A stretch of DNA of 16,715 nucleotides from an uncultured Verrucomicrobiae bacterium (lineage in GTDB: Bacteria > Verrucomicrobiota > Verrucomicrobiia > Palsa-1439): positions 1 through 16,715 of the forward strand of contig CALBCO010000094.1 of NCBI GenBank assembly GCA_937927265.1, written 5' to 3'. Positions 1 to 7,574 of this stretch are shown here, piece by piece. Every line of letters starts with the position of its first letter. Positions within the stretch are counted from its first letter, which is position 1. Position numbers and translations under genes: made by a program. The notes beneath the pieces were generated by a model. That model was not told the DNA's origin. It did not search any database and saw only the letters and a list, made by a program, of their open reading frames with translations.

Positions 1-126
1 GCGACGCCATTGACCAACGTGCTCCGCGCCGACGAGGTCCGGCCTTCGTTGCCAACGGAGCTGGTCATGCGCAACGCCCCCGAACAGGCGCGCGATTTGT
101 TTATCGTGCCCAAGATTGTCGAATGA
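1..126 (+). CDS. gatC: GatC subunit of GatCAB amidotransferase, C-terminal end only
   Basis: Reading frame 1 is open from the window edge to a TGA at 124-126 and gives the last 41 residues of a protein. They carry the usual GatC tail: NVLRADEV, then a proline/leucine stretch, then MRNAPEQ and FIVPKIVE. GatC is the small subunit that clamps GatA to GatB in the Asp-tRNA(Asn)/Glu-tRNA(Gln) amidotransferase. The 5' part, about 55-60 residues in typical GatC proteins, lies outside the window. The stop overlaps the gatA start (ATGA at 123-126), which suggests coupled translation of gatC and gatA. Identification rests on the tail motif plus the gatA and gatB genes that follow directly. Confidence 0.9.
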   Translation, partial: ATPLTNVLRADEVRPSLPTELVMRNAPEQARDLFIVPKIVE

Positions 127-1556
127 GCCTGCATACCTTGACCATCCACGAAGCGCGCGATCGGCTGAGGCGGGGCGAGGTTTCCGCCCGGCAACTGACG
201 CAAGCCGTGCTCGACCGGATTCAGGCGGTGGACGGCAAGGTGCGGGGGTACTTGTGGCTCAACCCGGAGGACGCGCTGCGGCAAGCCGACGCCGCCGATG
301 TGCGCCTGCCGCTCGGCGGGATCCCCGTGGCCATCAAAGACGTGATCAACGTCACCGGCCAACCGTGCACGTGCGCCTCGAAAATTTTGCAGGGCTACGT
401 CGCGCCCTACGACGCGTTTGTCATCCGGAAACTGAAGGCGGCCGGCGCGGTCTTGCTGGGCCGAACCAACATGGATGAGTTCGCGATGGGCAGTTCGACG
501 GAAAACTCCTCTTGGGGCGTCACCCGCAATCCGTGGGACTTGGACCGGATTCCCGGCGGGTCGAGCGGCGGCAGCGCGGCGGTGGTGGCGGCGGACGAGG
601 CGATTGCGGCGCTCGGCAGCGATACCGGTGGCTCGATCCGACAACCGGCGGCGTTGTGCGGTTGCGTCGGGTGCAAGCCAACCTACGGACGCGTGAGCCG
701 GTATGGATTGGTGGCGTTTGCCTCGTCGTTGGACCAGATCGGGCCGCTCACGAAGGATGTGCGGGATTGCGCGCTGATGCTCAACGTGTTGGCCGGGCAC
801 GATGCGATGGATTCGACCAGCGTGCCACGCGCCGTGCCCGATTACACGGCGGCGCTCGGCAAAGATATCAGAGGGCTGCAGGTCGGATTGCCCAAAGAGT
901 ATTTTCTGCCCGGCATGGATCCGCAAGTGGAGACGGCAGTCCGGACGGCAGTCGGTCAACTGGCGTCGTTGGGTGCTGAGGTGGTGGAAATCTCCCTCCC
1001 GCATTCCGAATACGCGGTGGCGGTGTACTACGTGATTGCCACTGCCGAGGCGAGCGCGAATCTGGCGCGGTTCGATGGTGTTCGATACGGCCGGCGCGTG
1101 GTCGGTGACGATGTGATCGAGATGTACAGCAAGACACGCGGCGATGGGTTCGGTCCGGAAGTGAAACGACGGATCATCCTAGGCACCTATGCGCTCAGCG
1201 CCGGCTACTATGATGCCTATTATCTTCGGGCCCAGAAGGTGCGAACGTTGATTCGTCAGGATTTCGAAAAGGCTTTCCAGAAATGCGATGTCATGGTGAC
1301 GCCGACGACACCGGAGGTGGCCTTCAAAGTGGGCGAGAAATCGGCAGATCCGCTTCGAATGTATCTGTCGGATATTTTTACGATCAGCGCCAATCTGGCG
1401 GGCATCTGTGGGGTGAGTGTGCCCTGTGGGCTGGTCCGGCGATTACCGGTGGGGCTGCAAATCCTCGGGCCGGCCTTCGGTGAGGAAACCGTGCTGCAAG
1501 TTGCGCACGCCTACGAGCAGGCAACCACGTGGCATCAGGAGCGACCGCAACTGTGA
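123..1556 (+). CDS. gatA: GatA, glutaminase subunit of tRNA-dependent amidotransferase
   Basis: This 477-residue protein is an amidase-signature enzyme. It releases ammonia from glutamine and feeds it to GatB, which converts misacylated Asp-tRNA(Asn) or Glu-tRNA(Gln) to the correct amide in the cytoplasm. The Ser-cisSer-Lys triad is present at the family spacing: Lys72 in VAIKDV, Ser147 in PGGSSGGSA and Ser171 in GSDTGGSIRQPA. The glutamine-site region around 185-210 (CKPTYGRVSRYGL) is intact. The C-terminus ends with the usual GLQILGP block and a helix. Length is close to the family norm of about 485. The start is the ATG overlapping the gatC stop, and the 3' end overlaps gatB. Nothing suggests inactivation. 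Presence of the complex implies that the host lacks AsnRS, GlnRS or both as sole routes, but the sequence does not show which. Confidence 0.97.
   Translation: MSLHTLTIHEARDRLRRGEVSARQLTQAVLDRIQAVDGKVRGYLWLNPEDALRQADAADVRLPLGGIPVAIKDVINVTGQPCTCASKILQGYVAPYDAFVIRKLKAAGAVLLGRTNMDEFAMGSSTENSSWGVTRNPWDLDRIPGGSSGGSAAVVAADEAIAALGSDTGGSIRQPAALCGCVGCKPTYGRVSRYGLVAFASSLDQIGPLTKDVRDCALMLNVLAGHDAMDSTSVPRAVPDYTAALGKDIRGLQVGLPKEYFLPGMDPQVETAVRTAVGQLASLGAEVVEISLPHSEYAVAVYYVIATAEASANLARFDGVRYGRRVVGDDVIEMYSKTRGDGFGPEVKRRIILGTYALSAGYYDAYYLRAQKVRTLIRQDFEKAFQKCDVMVTPTTPEVAFKVGEKSADPLRMYLSDIFTISANLAGICGVSVPCGLVRRLPVGLQILGPAFGEETVLQVAHAYEQATTWHQERPQL
1537..1541 (+). promoter_or_regulatory. Shine-Dalgarno AGGAG that fixes the gatB start
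   Basis: AGGAG inside the end of gatA lies 11 nt before a GTG at 1553. The other in-frame GTG, at 1529, is upstream of this site and so cannot use it. This favours the 1553 start. Confidence 0.6.
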
Positions 1557-2935
1557 ACTACGAAACCGTCATCGGCCTCGAAGTCCACGTGCAAATCAAA
1601 ACGCGGACGAAGATGTTCTGCGGGTGTGCCACCGAGTTTGGCGCCGAACCAAACACGCGGGTCTGCCCGGTATGTCTGGGGTATCCGGGCGTGTTACCGG
1701 TGATGAACGAGGAGGCTGTCCGCAAGACCATTCTCGCCGGGTTGATGCTTGGCTGTACAATCAATCGCTTCAGCAAGTGGGATCGAAAAAATTACTTCTA
1801 TCCGGACATGCCCAAAAACTACCAGATTTCCCAATACGACCTGCCGTTGTGCACGGGCGGCGCGGTGGGGCAATTCCGGTTGACGCGCATCCATCTTGAA
1901 GAAGATGTGGCCAAGAGTTTCCATTTTGAGCGGACCAGCGGCGTGGACTTCAACCGGGCAGGCACGCCGTTGATGGAAATCGTCAGCGAGCCGGATCTGC
2001 GCTCGCCCGAGGACGCCTTTCAGTATCTGACCACCCTCAAGGAAATCCTCATCGCCGGTGACATCAGTGATTGCGACATGGAAAAAGGCCAGTTGCGGTG
2101 CGACGCCAACGTTTCGGTGCGGCCCGTGGGCCAGACGCAGTTGGGCGAAAAAGTTGAGTTGAAAAACATGAACACCATTTCCGGAGTGCGCCGGGCGCTG
2201 GGCTACGAGGAGCAACGCCAAATCGCCGCGTTGGAGCGGGGCGGGAAAATCACACAGGAGACGCGCCGTTGGGACGAACTCGCCGGCAAGACGTTCGTGA
2301 TGCGGACAAAAGAATACGCTCACGATTATCGCTATTTCTCCGAACCGGATTTGATGCCGGTGATAGTGAGCGACGCGTTCTTGGCGGAAATCCAGCGGGG
2401 AATCAAGGAGCTGCCGGAGGCGCGACGCCGGCGATTGGTCGAGCAATACGGGCTGCCAGAATATGACGCCGGGGTGTTGGTCGCCGACACCGCAGTGGCG
2501 GATTACTTCGAACAAGCGGCGGCCGGCTCAAAAAATCCCAAGGCGATTTCCAACTGGATCATGACCGAACTGCTGCCCAAGTTTGCGGAAAACAAAATCT
2601 CACCCGCACATTTGGCGGAGTTGGTGGCGGCAATTGAAGCGGGCCGGATCAGCGGTAAACAGGGGAAAGAAGTTTTCGCCGAAATGTTTGCGACCGGTCA
2701 AAGCCCCTCCGCCATCATCAAGGCCCGAGGCTTGGCGCAGGTCAGCGATGCGGCTGTGGTGGAAGCACTGTGTGTCCAGGCAATCAAGGCCAACCCGAAA
2801 TCGGTGGCGGACTACCAAGCCGGCAACACTGCCGCCATTAACTTTCTCAAGGGCCAAGTGATGAAGCTGAGCCAAGGCAAAGCCAACCCACAGTTGGCGG
2901 GTGAGATTCTGGCGCGCTTGCTCGGCGGGCATTGA
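1553..2935 (+). CDS. gatB: GatB, tRNA-binding kinase/transamidase subunit
   Basis: GatB phosphorylates the side-chain carboxylate of misacylated Glu- or Asp-tRNA and amidates it with ammonia tunnelled from GatA. The GTG at 1553 gives 460 residues beginning (M)NYETVIGLEVHVQ, exactly where family members begin. The alternative GTG at 1529 would add eight atypical residues. Visible hallmarks are the four-cysteine zinc motif (FCGC, then CPVCLG), the catalytic core blocks KNYFYPDMPKNYQISQYD and HLEEDVAKS, DFNRAGTPLMEIVSEPD, ELKNMNT, and the YqeY-like tRNA-binding tail with SNWIMTELL near 330-340 and the terminal AAINFLKGQVMKLSQGKANP block. The start overlaps the gatA stop (GTGA at 1553-1556), so translation is probably coupled. 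Length is near the usual 475. No defects were seen. Confidence 0.97.
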   Translation: MNYETVIGLEVHVQIKTRTKMFCGCATEFGAEPNTRVCPVCLGYPGVLPVMNEEAVRKTILAGLMLGCTINRFSKWDRKNYFYPDMPKNYQISQYDLPLCTGGAVGQFRLTRIHLEEDVAKSFHFERTSGVDFNRAGTPLMEIVSEPDLRSPEDAFQYLTTLKEILIAGDISDCDMEKGQLRCDANVSVRPVGQTQLGEKVELKNMNTISGVRRALGYEEQRQIAALERGGKITQETRRWDELAGKTFVMRTKEYAHDYRYFSEPDLMPVIVSDAFLAEIQRGIKELPEARRRRLVEQYGLPEYDAGVLVADTAVADYFEQAAAGSKNPKAISNWIMTELLPKFAENKISPAHLAELVAAIEAGRISGKQGKEVFAEMFATGQSPSAIIKARGLAQVSDAAVVEALCVQAIKANPKSVADYQAGNTAAINFLKGQVMKLSQGKANPQLAGEILARLLGGH

Positions 2936-2968
2936 TGGTGCGGGTGGCAGCCGGCCGCGAAGCCATTC

Positions 2969-2997
2969 TTGACGAATGGGGAGGCGGGCGGTATTCT
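2969..2997 (+). promoter_or_regulatory. Candidate sigma-70-type promoter of the pilus motor genes
   Basis: TTGACG (2969-2974) and TATTCT (2992-2997) are separated by 17 nt, the optimal spacing. They match the canonical -35 and -10 hexamers at 5/6 and 4/6 positions. The predicted start near 3004 leaves a leader of about 23 nt before the ATG at 3027. A perfect 6-bp inverted repeat, CCATTC-ttgac-GAATGG (2963-2979), overlaps the -35 box and could be an operator or a weak hairpin. Promoter consensus in this phylum is not well established, so this is a pattern call only. Confidence 0.4.
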
Positions 2998-3026
2998 GAC
3001 AGCAGCCAAGAGATCTCAAGAAGGAT

Positions 3027-4739
3027 ATGCCTGCCCAAGACGAATATGTGGTCGAAATTCTCTGCGACGTGGGGTTGATTTCCCACGAGGATTTGCAGCG
3101 CGCCCGAGAGAAAGCCAAAACCGAAAACCTTGGCGTGGTTAACGCGCTCATCGCGCTGGGTTGCGTGACGCAAAAAGATGTGTCGAAGGCGCTGGCCAGC
3201 CAGTTCGGCATGGACACGATCAATCTGGCGGATTATCGCGTGCCCGACGAGGTAATCGCGCTGGTGCCCAAACACATCGCCCGTCGCTACAAAGTCATCC
3301 CAGTTTATAAACACGACAACACCCTGACGGTGGCGATCAGTGATCCGCTGGATGTGGATACGGTGGACAGTTTGCGGTACATCCTGAAGTTGAACGTCGA
3401 GCCGGTCGTGGCCGCACAAGATGAAATTCAGCAGTCGTTGATCCGCTATTACGGCAGCGCCGACGACACTGTCGAAAACATGCTCCAAGACATTACCGAG
3501 GGCGAGGTGGACCTCGACGTGGCGCGCGCGCCGCAGACGAAACTCGAAGAAGTCACGGAAACAGAATCCGACGCGCCAATCATCAAGCTGGTGGTGTTGC
3601 TGATCATGGAGGCGTTCCGCAACCGGTCCAGCGATATTCACATCGAACCATTGGCCAACCGGCTGCGGGTGCGTTACCGGATTGACGGGGTGTTGCACGA
3701 GGTGGACAACCCGCCCAAACGGTTGCAGCCGGCGATCATCAGCCGCCTCAAAATCATGTCCAACATGAGCATTGCCGAGAAACGGGTGCCGCAGGACGGG
3801 CGCATCCAGATTCCGGTGATGGGCCGCTCGCTCGATTTGCGCGTGTCTTGCCTGCCAACCAATCACGGCGAGTCCATCGTCATGCGTATTTTGGACAAGA
3901 CCAGTTTGTTGCTGGGGTTAAGCGACTTGGGCTTTTTCAGCGACGACCAGGAGAAGATGGAAAAAATCGTGGCATCCCCGGATGGTATTTTTCTCGTGAC
4001 CGGGCCGACTGGGTCGGGCAAGACGACAACGTTGTACGCCTGCTTGAACGCGATCAACAAACCCGACCGCAAGATCATCACGGTGGAAGACCCGGTCGAG
4101 TACCAGTTGAGCGGCATCAATCAAGTGCAAGTCAACCCGGACATCAATCTGACATTCGCAGCGGCGTTGCGAGCCATTTTGCGGCAGGCGCCGAACATTA
4201 TCATGATTGGCGAAATCCGCGACTTGGAGACGGCGAACATTGCCGTGCAGGCGTCGTTGACGGGGCATTTGGTTTTTTCGACGTTGCACACAAACGACGC
4301 CCCGTCGGCCGTCACCCGACTGATTGACATGGGCGTGAAGCCTTTTTTGGTCGCGTCTTCCGTGCGGGCGATTATGGCCCAGCGGTTGGTGCGGAAGATC
4401 TGCCGGCAATGCCGCGAGCCGTACAAGCCCACCGATTACGAGATGCAAATGCTCAAACTCGACCCGGCGGAAGTGGCGAAGACGACGTTGTACAAGGGAC
4501 GGGGGTGCCCCGATTGCGCGAAGACCGGCTATCGTGGCCGGACCGGGATTTACGAGATTTTCGAGGTGGACGAAGAAGTGCGGCGACTGGTTTATGAACG
4601 GGTGCCGTCCAACGTGTTGCGCGCACAAGCGCGCGAGATGGGCATGCGGACGTTGCGCGAGGACGGCGTGCGCAAGGTGATGGCCGGCATTACCACTCCC
4701 GAAGAGGTGATTTCGATCACGCAAGGCGACGAGTCTTGA
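3027..4739 (+). CDS. pilB: PilB/GspE-type assembly ATPase, copy 1
   Basis: This 570-residue secretion ATPase powers type IV pilus or type II-like filament assembly from the cytoplasmic face. An N-terminal GspE-N/MshEN-like region occupies about residues 5-155, followed by a linker and a RecA-like motor. Motifs are Walker A GPTGSGKTT with Lys332, Asp box TVEDPVEY at 352-359, Walker B/catalytic glutamate IIMIGEIRD with Glu396, and His box TGHLVFSTLHTND around 412-424. A four-cysteine zinc motif, typical of PilB/GspE and absent from PilT, uses Cys459, Cys462, Cys494 and Cys497. One oddity is that the normally acidic RQDPD ahead of Walker B reads RQAPN here. AAGGA lies only 1 nt before the ATG, unusually tight. 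It is the first of four motor genes and probably starts their transcript. A pilus role rather than type II secretion is inferred from the adjacent pilT. Confidence 0.93.
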   Translation: MPAQDEYVVEILCDVGLISHEDLQRAREKAKTENLGVVNALIALGCVTQKDVSKALASQFGMDTINLADYRVPDEVIALVPKHIARRYKVIPVYKHDNTLTVAISDPLDVDTVDSLRYILKLNVEPVVAAQDEIQQSLIRYYGSADDTVENMLQDITEGEVDLDVARAPQTKLEEVTETESDAPIIKLVVLLIMEAFRNRSSDIHIEPLANRLRVRYRIDGVLHEVDNPPKRLQPAIISRLKIMSNMSIAEKRVPQDGRIQIPVMGRSLDLRVSCLPTNHGESIVMRILDKTSLLLGLSDLGFFSDDQEKMEKIVASPDGIFLVTGPTGSGKTTTLYACLNAINKPDRKIITVEDPVEYQLSGINQVQVNPDINLTFAAALRAILRQAPNIIMIGEIRDLETANIAVQASLTGHLVFSTLHTNDAPSAVTRLIDMGVKPFLVASSVRAIMAQRLVRKICRQCREPYKPTDYEMQMLKLDPAEVAKTTLYKGRGCPDCAKTGYRGRTGIYEIFEVDEEVRRLVYERVPSNVLRAQAREMGMRTLREDGVRKVMAGITTPEEVISITQGDES

Positions 4740-4749
4740 TGTGGCGAAC

Positions 4750-4755
4750 AAAGGA
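4750..4755 (+). promoter_or_regulatory. Shine-Dalgarno AAAGGA that fixes the pilT start
   Basis: AAAGGA stands 9 nt before the ATG at 4765. The in-frame GTG at 4741 lies upstream of it and has no comparable site, so the ATG is preferred. Confidence 0.6.
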
Positions 4756-4764
4756 AACCATACG

Positions 4765-5844
4765 ATGTCATTTCAAATGGATGATCTGTTGCAGGTGGCG
4801 GTGGACGAGGGAGCGTCCGATTTGCACTTGCGCGTGGGCGTGCCTCCCATGTTGCGGCAGCACGGCAAATTGGTGGCCATGGACCTGCCGGTACTGGGGC
4901 CGGAGGATACCGAACGGATGATGAGGGCCATCACGTCCGAGGCCCATATCCAGAAGGTCCGCGAAGGTGGCGGCACCGATTTTGGGTTCGCATTTCAAGA
5001 TTTGTCCCGATTCCGCGTGAGCGTATTCAAGGAGCGCGGCAATTATGGCATCGTGTTGCGACAGATTCCCAACCGGCTGATGAGTTTGGAGGAGATTGGA
5101 CTGCCGCCTTCCGTCAAAGACTTGTTGATGCGGCCGCGCGGATTGATCCTCGTCACCGGCCCGACGGGTTCGGGCAAGACGACGACGCTGGCTTCGATGA
5201 TTGATGTCATCAACCGCGAGGAAGATTGCCACATCATCACCATCGAGGATCCGATCGAGTATTACCACAGCCACAAGAAGAGCATCGTCACCCAGCGGGA
5301 GATTGGAGTGGACGTGCCGGATTTTGCCGAGGCCCTGCGCCGTGGCTTACGCCAGGACCCGGACGTGATTCTGGTCGGCGAAATGCGCGATTTGGCCACG
5401 ATGGAAGCCGCCATCACGGCGGCGGAAACCGGTCACTTGGTGTTTGCCACGCTGCACACCACCGGCGCGGCACGCACGGTGGACCGAATCGTGGACGCCT
5501 TCCCGACCAATCAGCAGGAGCAAATCCGCACCCAGTTGGCGTCGTCCATCCTGGCGGTCATCTCGCAGGTGTTGTTGAAGCGGGCCGATGGCAAGGGGCG
5601 GGTGGCCTGCTTTGAGATTATGATCGCCACGGACGCCATTCGCGCGTTGATTCGAGAAAGTAAAACCTTCCGGATCACTTCTGACATCCAGACCGGGGCG
5701 AAGTATGGGATGCAGACCTTGGATGCCAATCTTCTGAGTTTGTACGAGCGCGGCTTGATCAGTTACGGCGACCTGATCACCACGGCTCAAGATCCGCAAT
5801 CAGTTGTCAGCAAACTGCAGGGCGCCGAGGGGCGCCGCCGGTAA
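4765..5844 (+). CDS. pilT: PilT, pilus retraction ATPase
   Basis: This 359-residue hexameric motor depolymerises the pilus and drives retraction and twitching-type movement. It lacks the long N-terminal domain and the zinc cysteines of the flanking PilB-type proteins, which separates PilT from PilB. Motifs are an N-terminal LLQVAVDEGASDLHLR, Walker A GPTGSGKTTT with Lys138, Asp box TIEDPIEY, Walker B DVILVGEMRD with Glu206, His box TGHLVFATLHTTGA, and the PilT-specific AIRALIRE at 291-298. The last keeps every residue except the usual Asn, which is Ala. Length fits the family (about 345-370). The start at 4765 is chosen for its ribosome site. A GTG at 4741, two bases after the pilB stop, would add eight residues. 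The next gene follows after 2 nt. Confidence 0.95.
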   Translation: MSFQMDDLLQVAVDEGASDLHLRVGVPPMLRQHGKLVAMDLPVLGPEDTERMMRAITSEAHIQKVREGGGTDFGFAFQDLSRFRVSVFKERGNYGIVLRQIPNRLMSLEEIGLPPSVKDLLMRPRGLILVTGPTGSGKTTTLASMIDVINREEDCHIITIEDPIEYYHSHKKSIVTQREIGVDVPDFAEALRRGLRQDPDVILVGEMRDLATMEAAITAAETGHLVFATLHTTGAARTVDRIVDAFPTNQQEQIRTQLASSILAVISQVLLKRADGKGRVACFEIMIATDAIRALIRESKTFRITSDIQTGAKYGMQTLDANLLSLYERGLISYGDLITTAQDPQSVVSKLQGAEGRRR

Positions 5845-5846
5845 CC

Positions 5847-7550
5847 ATGTTTGAAGGTGAAGCCAGCGTTTTGACGGAGTTGAACCGTGAGCGAAACCTG
5901 ATCAGTCCGCAGCAGTTCGCGGATGTGCAGGAGGAGCACGACCGCACGGGCAAACCATTGGCCCAAGTCATTACCGATTTCGGGCTGCTGACCGAAGAGC
6001 AGTTGCTCCAAGCGGTGGCTGACCACCTCGGCTTGGAATACGTCAATCTCGATGACTTGGACATTCCCAAAGAGGTGTTGCGGGTGATTCCGTCCAGCAG
6101 CGCGCGGATGTACGGCGCGATTCCGATCCGCATGCAGGGCAACACGGTGACGTTGGCCGTGCTCGATCCGTACAACCCGCAACTGGTCGAAGAGTTGTCA
6201 TTCGTACTGGGCAAAGATGTGCAGTTGGCCGTGGCGCCGAGCAAGCAAATCGAGGAAGCGCTGAGCCGCCATTACGGTGAGGAGAGTGAGTCGCTCAAGG
6301 ATGTGCTCCAAGACATGGAAACTCAGTTGGCCAAGAGCGAAGTTAGCACCCTCATCACCGGCCAAGAAACCGCGGCACTGGAAGAAATGGCCAGTCAGGC
6401 GCCGATCGTCCGGTTTGTGAACTTGATTCTCTTTCAGGCGATCCAAGACCGAGCCAGCGACATTCATTTTGAGCCGTTCGAGGATGATTTCAAGATTCGT
6501 TACCGAGTGGACGGCGCGCTTTACGAAATGGCCCCGCCGCCGCGGCATCTGGCCTTACCGGTCATCTCGCGCATCAAGGTCATGTCCAACCTCAACATTG
6601 CCGAGCGCCGGCTGCCGCAGGATGGGCGTATCCAGATCAACATTGCTGGCCGGCAGATTGACCTGCGGGTTTCAACCTTGCCGACTCAGTATGGGGAGTC
6701 GGTCGTGCTCCGCGTGCTCGACCGCTCGGTCGTGAACCTCGAACTGGAAAGCTTGGGGATGCCGCCCGATGTCGAGCGGCAAGTGAAGGAACTCATCCAC
6801 ATGCCCAACGGCATCTTCATCGTCACCGGGCCGACCGGTTCGGGCAAGACGACCACCCTCTATTCATGCCTGAAGCGGATCAATACGGTGGACCTCAAGC
6901 TGCTTACTGCCGAAGACCCGGTCGAGTACGACATCGAGGGCATCATGCAGGTGCCCATCAACGAGGCGGTCGGGCTGACGTTCGCCCGCGCATTGCGTGC
7001 GTTCTTGCGCCAGGACCCGGACATCATCATGGTCGGCGAAATGCGCGATTTGGAAACCGCGCAGATTTCCATTCAAGCGTCATTGACGGGGCATTTGGTC
7101 TTCACCACCCTGCACACCAACGACGCGCCCGGCGCGGTCACCCGCATGATTGACATGGGGGTTGAACCGTTCCTGATCACCTCGACCTTGCAAGCGGTGC
7201 TGGCCCAGCGGTTGGTGCGCACCATTTGCAAGAAATGCCGGGTCGCGTACGAGCCGAATGACGCCGTGCTCGCTGAACTGGGTTTAACCCGTGACGCAGT
7301 GGGGGGCCGGCCGTTTTATTACGGCAAAGGCTGTCTTGAATGCAACGAAACCGGCTACCGCGGCCGGCGGGGACTTTTCGAACTGCTGTCTGTCAACGAG
7401 GCGATCCGAGAGTTGATCAACCTGCGCGCCCCGGCGGGCGTGATTCGCGCCAAGGCGCTGGAACTCGGCATGCGCACTCTGCGCGAGGACGGCATCCGCT
7501 GCATTTTGGATGGAATCACAACGGTGGAAGAGGTATTGAAATACACTTAG
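5847..7550 (+). CDS. pilB: PilB/GspE-type assembly ATPase, copy 2
   Basis: This 567-residue secretion ATPase is similar in size and domain order to the one at 3027-4739 but clearly diverged, most of all in the first 190 residues. It has an N-terminal GspE-N/MshEN-like region (about 5-160), Walker A GPTGSGKTT with Lys334, Asp box AEDPVEY, and Walker B IIMVGEMRD with Glu398, preceded by the normal RQDPD. The His box is TGHLVFTTLHTND, and the zinc cysteines are Cys461, Cys464, Cys496 and Cys499. The C-terminus TTVEEVLKYT is typical of GspE/PilB. It begins 2 nt after the pilT stop with only a weak GAGGGG 14 nt upstream, so it probably depends on coupling to pilT. Which of the two copies is the main extension motor cannot be told from sequence. 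This one has the more canonical active site and lies closest to pilC. Confidence 0.93.
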   Translation: MFEGEASVLTELNRERNLISPQQFADVQEEHDRTGKPLAQVITDFGLLTEEQLLQAVADHLGLEYVNLDDLDIPKEVLRVIPSSSARMYGAIPIRMQGNTVTLAVLDPYNPQLVEELSFVLGKDVQLAVAPSKQIEEALSRHYGEESESLKDVLQDMETQLAKSEVSTLITGQETAALEEMASQAPIVRFVNLILFQAIQDRASDIHFEPFEDDFKIRYRVDGALYEMAPPPRHLALPVISRIKVMSNLNIAERRLPQDGRIQINIAGRQIDLRVSTLPTQYGESVVLRVLDRSVVNLELESLGMPPDVERQVKELIHMPNGIFIVTGPTGSGKTTTLYSCLKRINTVDLKLLTAEDPVEYDIEGIMQVPINEAVGLTFARALRAFLRQDPDIIMVGEMRDLETAQISIQASLTGHLVFTTLHTNDAPGAVTRMIDMGVEPFLITSTLQAVLAQRLVRTICKKCRVAYEPNDAVLAELGLTRDAVGGRPFYYGKGCLECNETGYRGRRGLFELLSVNEAIRELINLRAPAGVIRAKALELGMRTLREDGIRCILDGITTVEEVLKYT

Positions 7551-7562
7551 AGCGACGCCCCG

Positions 7563-7571
7563 AGAGGAGGA
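7563..7571 (+). promoter_or_regulatory. Strong Shine-Dalgarno of pilC
   Basis: A purine-rich stretch containing GAGGAGGA sits 3-4 nt before the ATG at 7575. It is the strongest ribosome site among the four motor genes and suggests that pilC is translated independently at a good rate. Confidence 0.6.
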
Positions 7572-7574
7572 CAG

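Noticed and set aside
1694..2515. Long open frame (273 codons) antisense to gatB
   Set aside because: It is a by-product of GC-rich codon use opposite a strongly conserved gene. It lacks any recognisable domain.
2847..3866. Open frame of 339 codons antisense to the first pilB
   Set aside because: The His/Arg/Val-rich translation is typical of a shadow frame and lies fully across conserved ATPase motifs.
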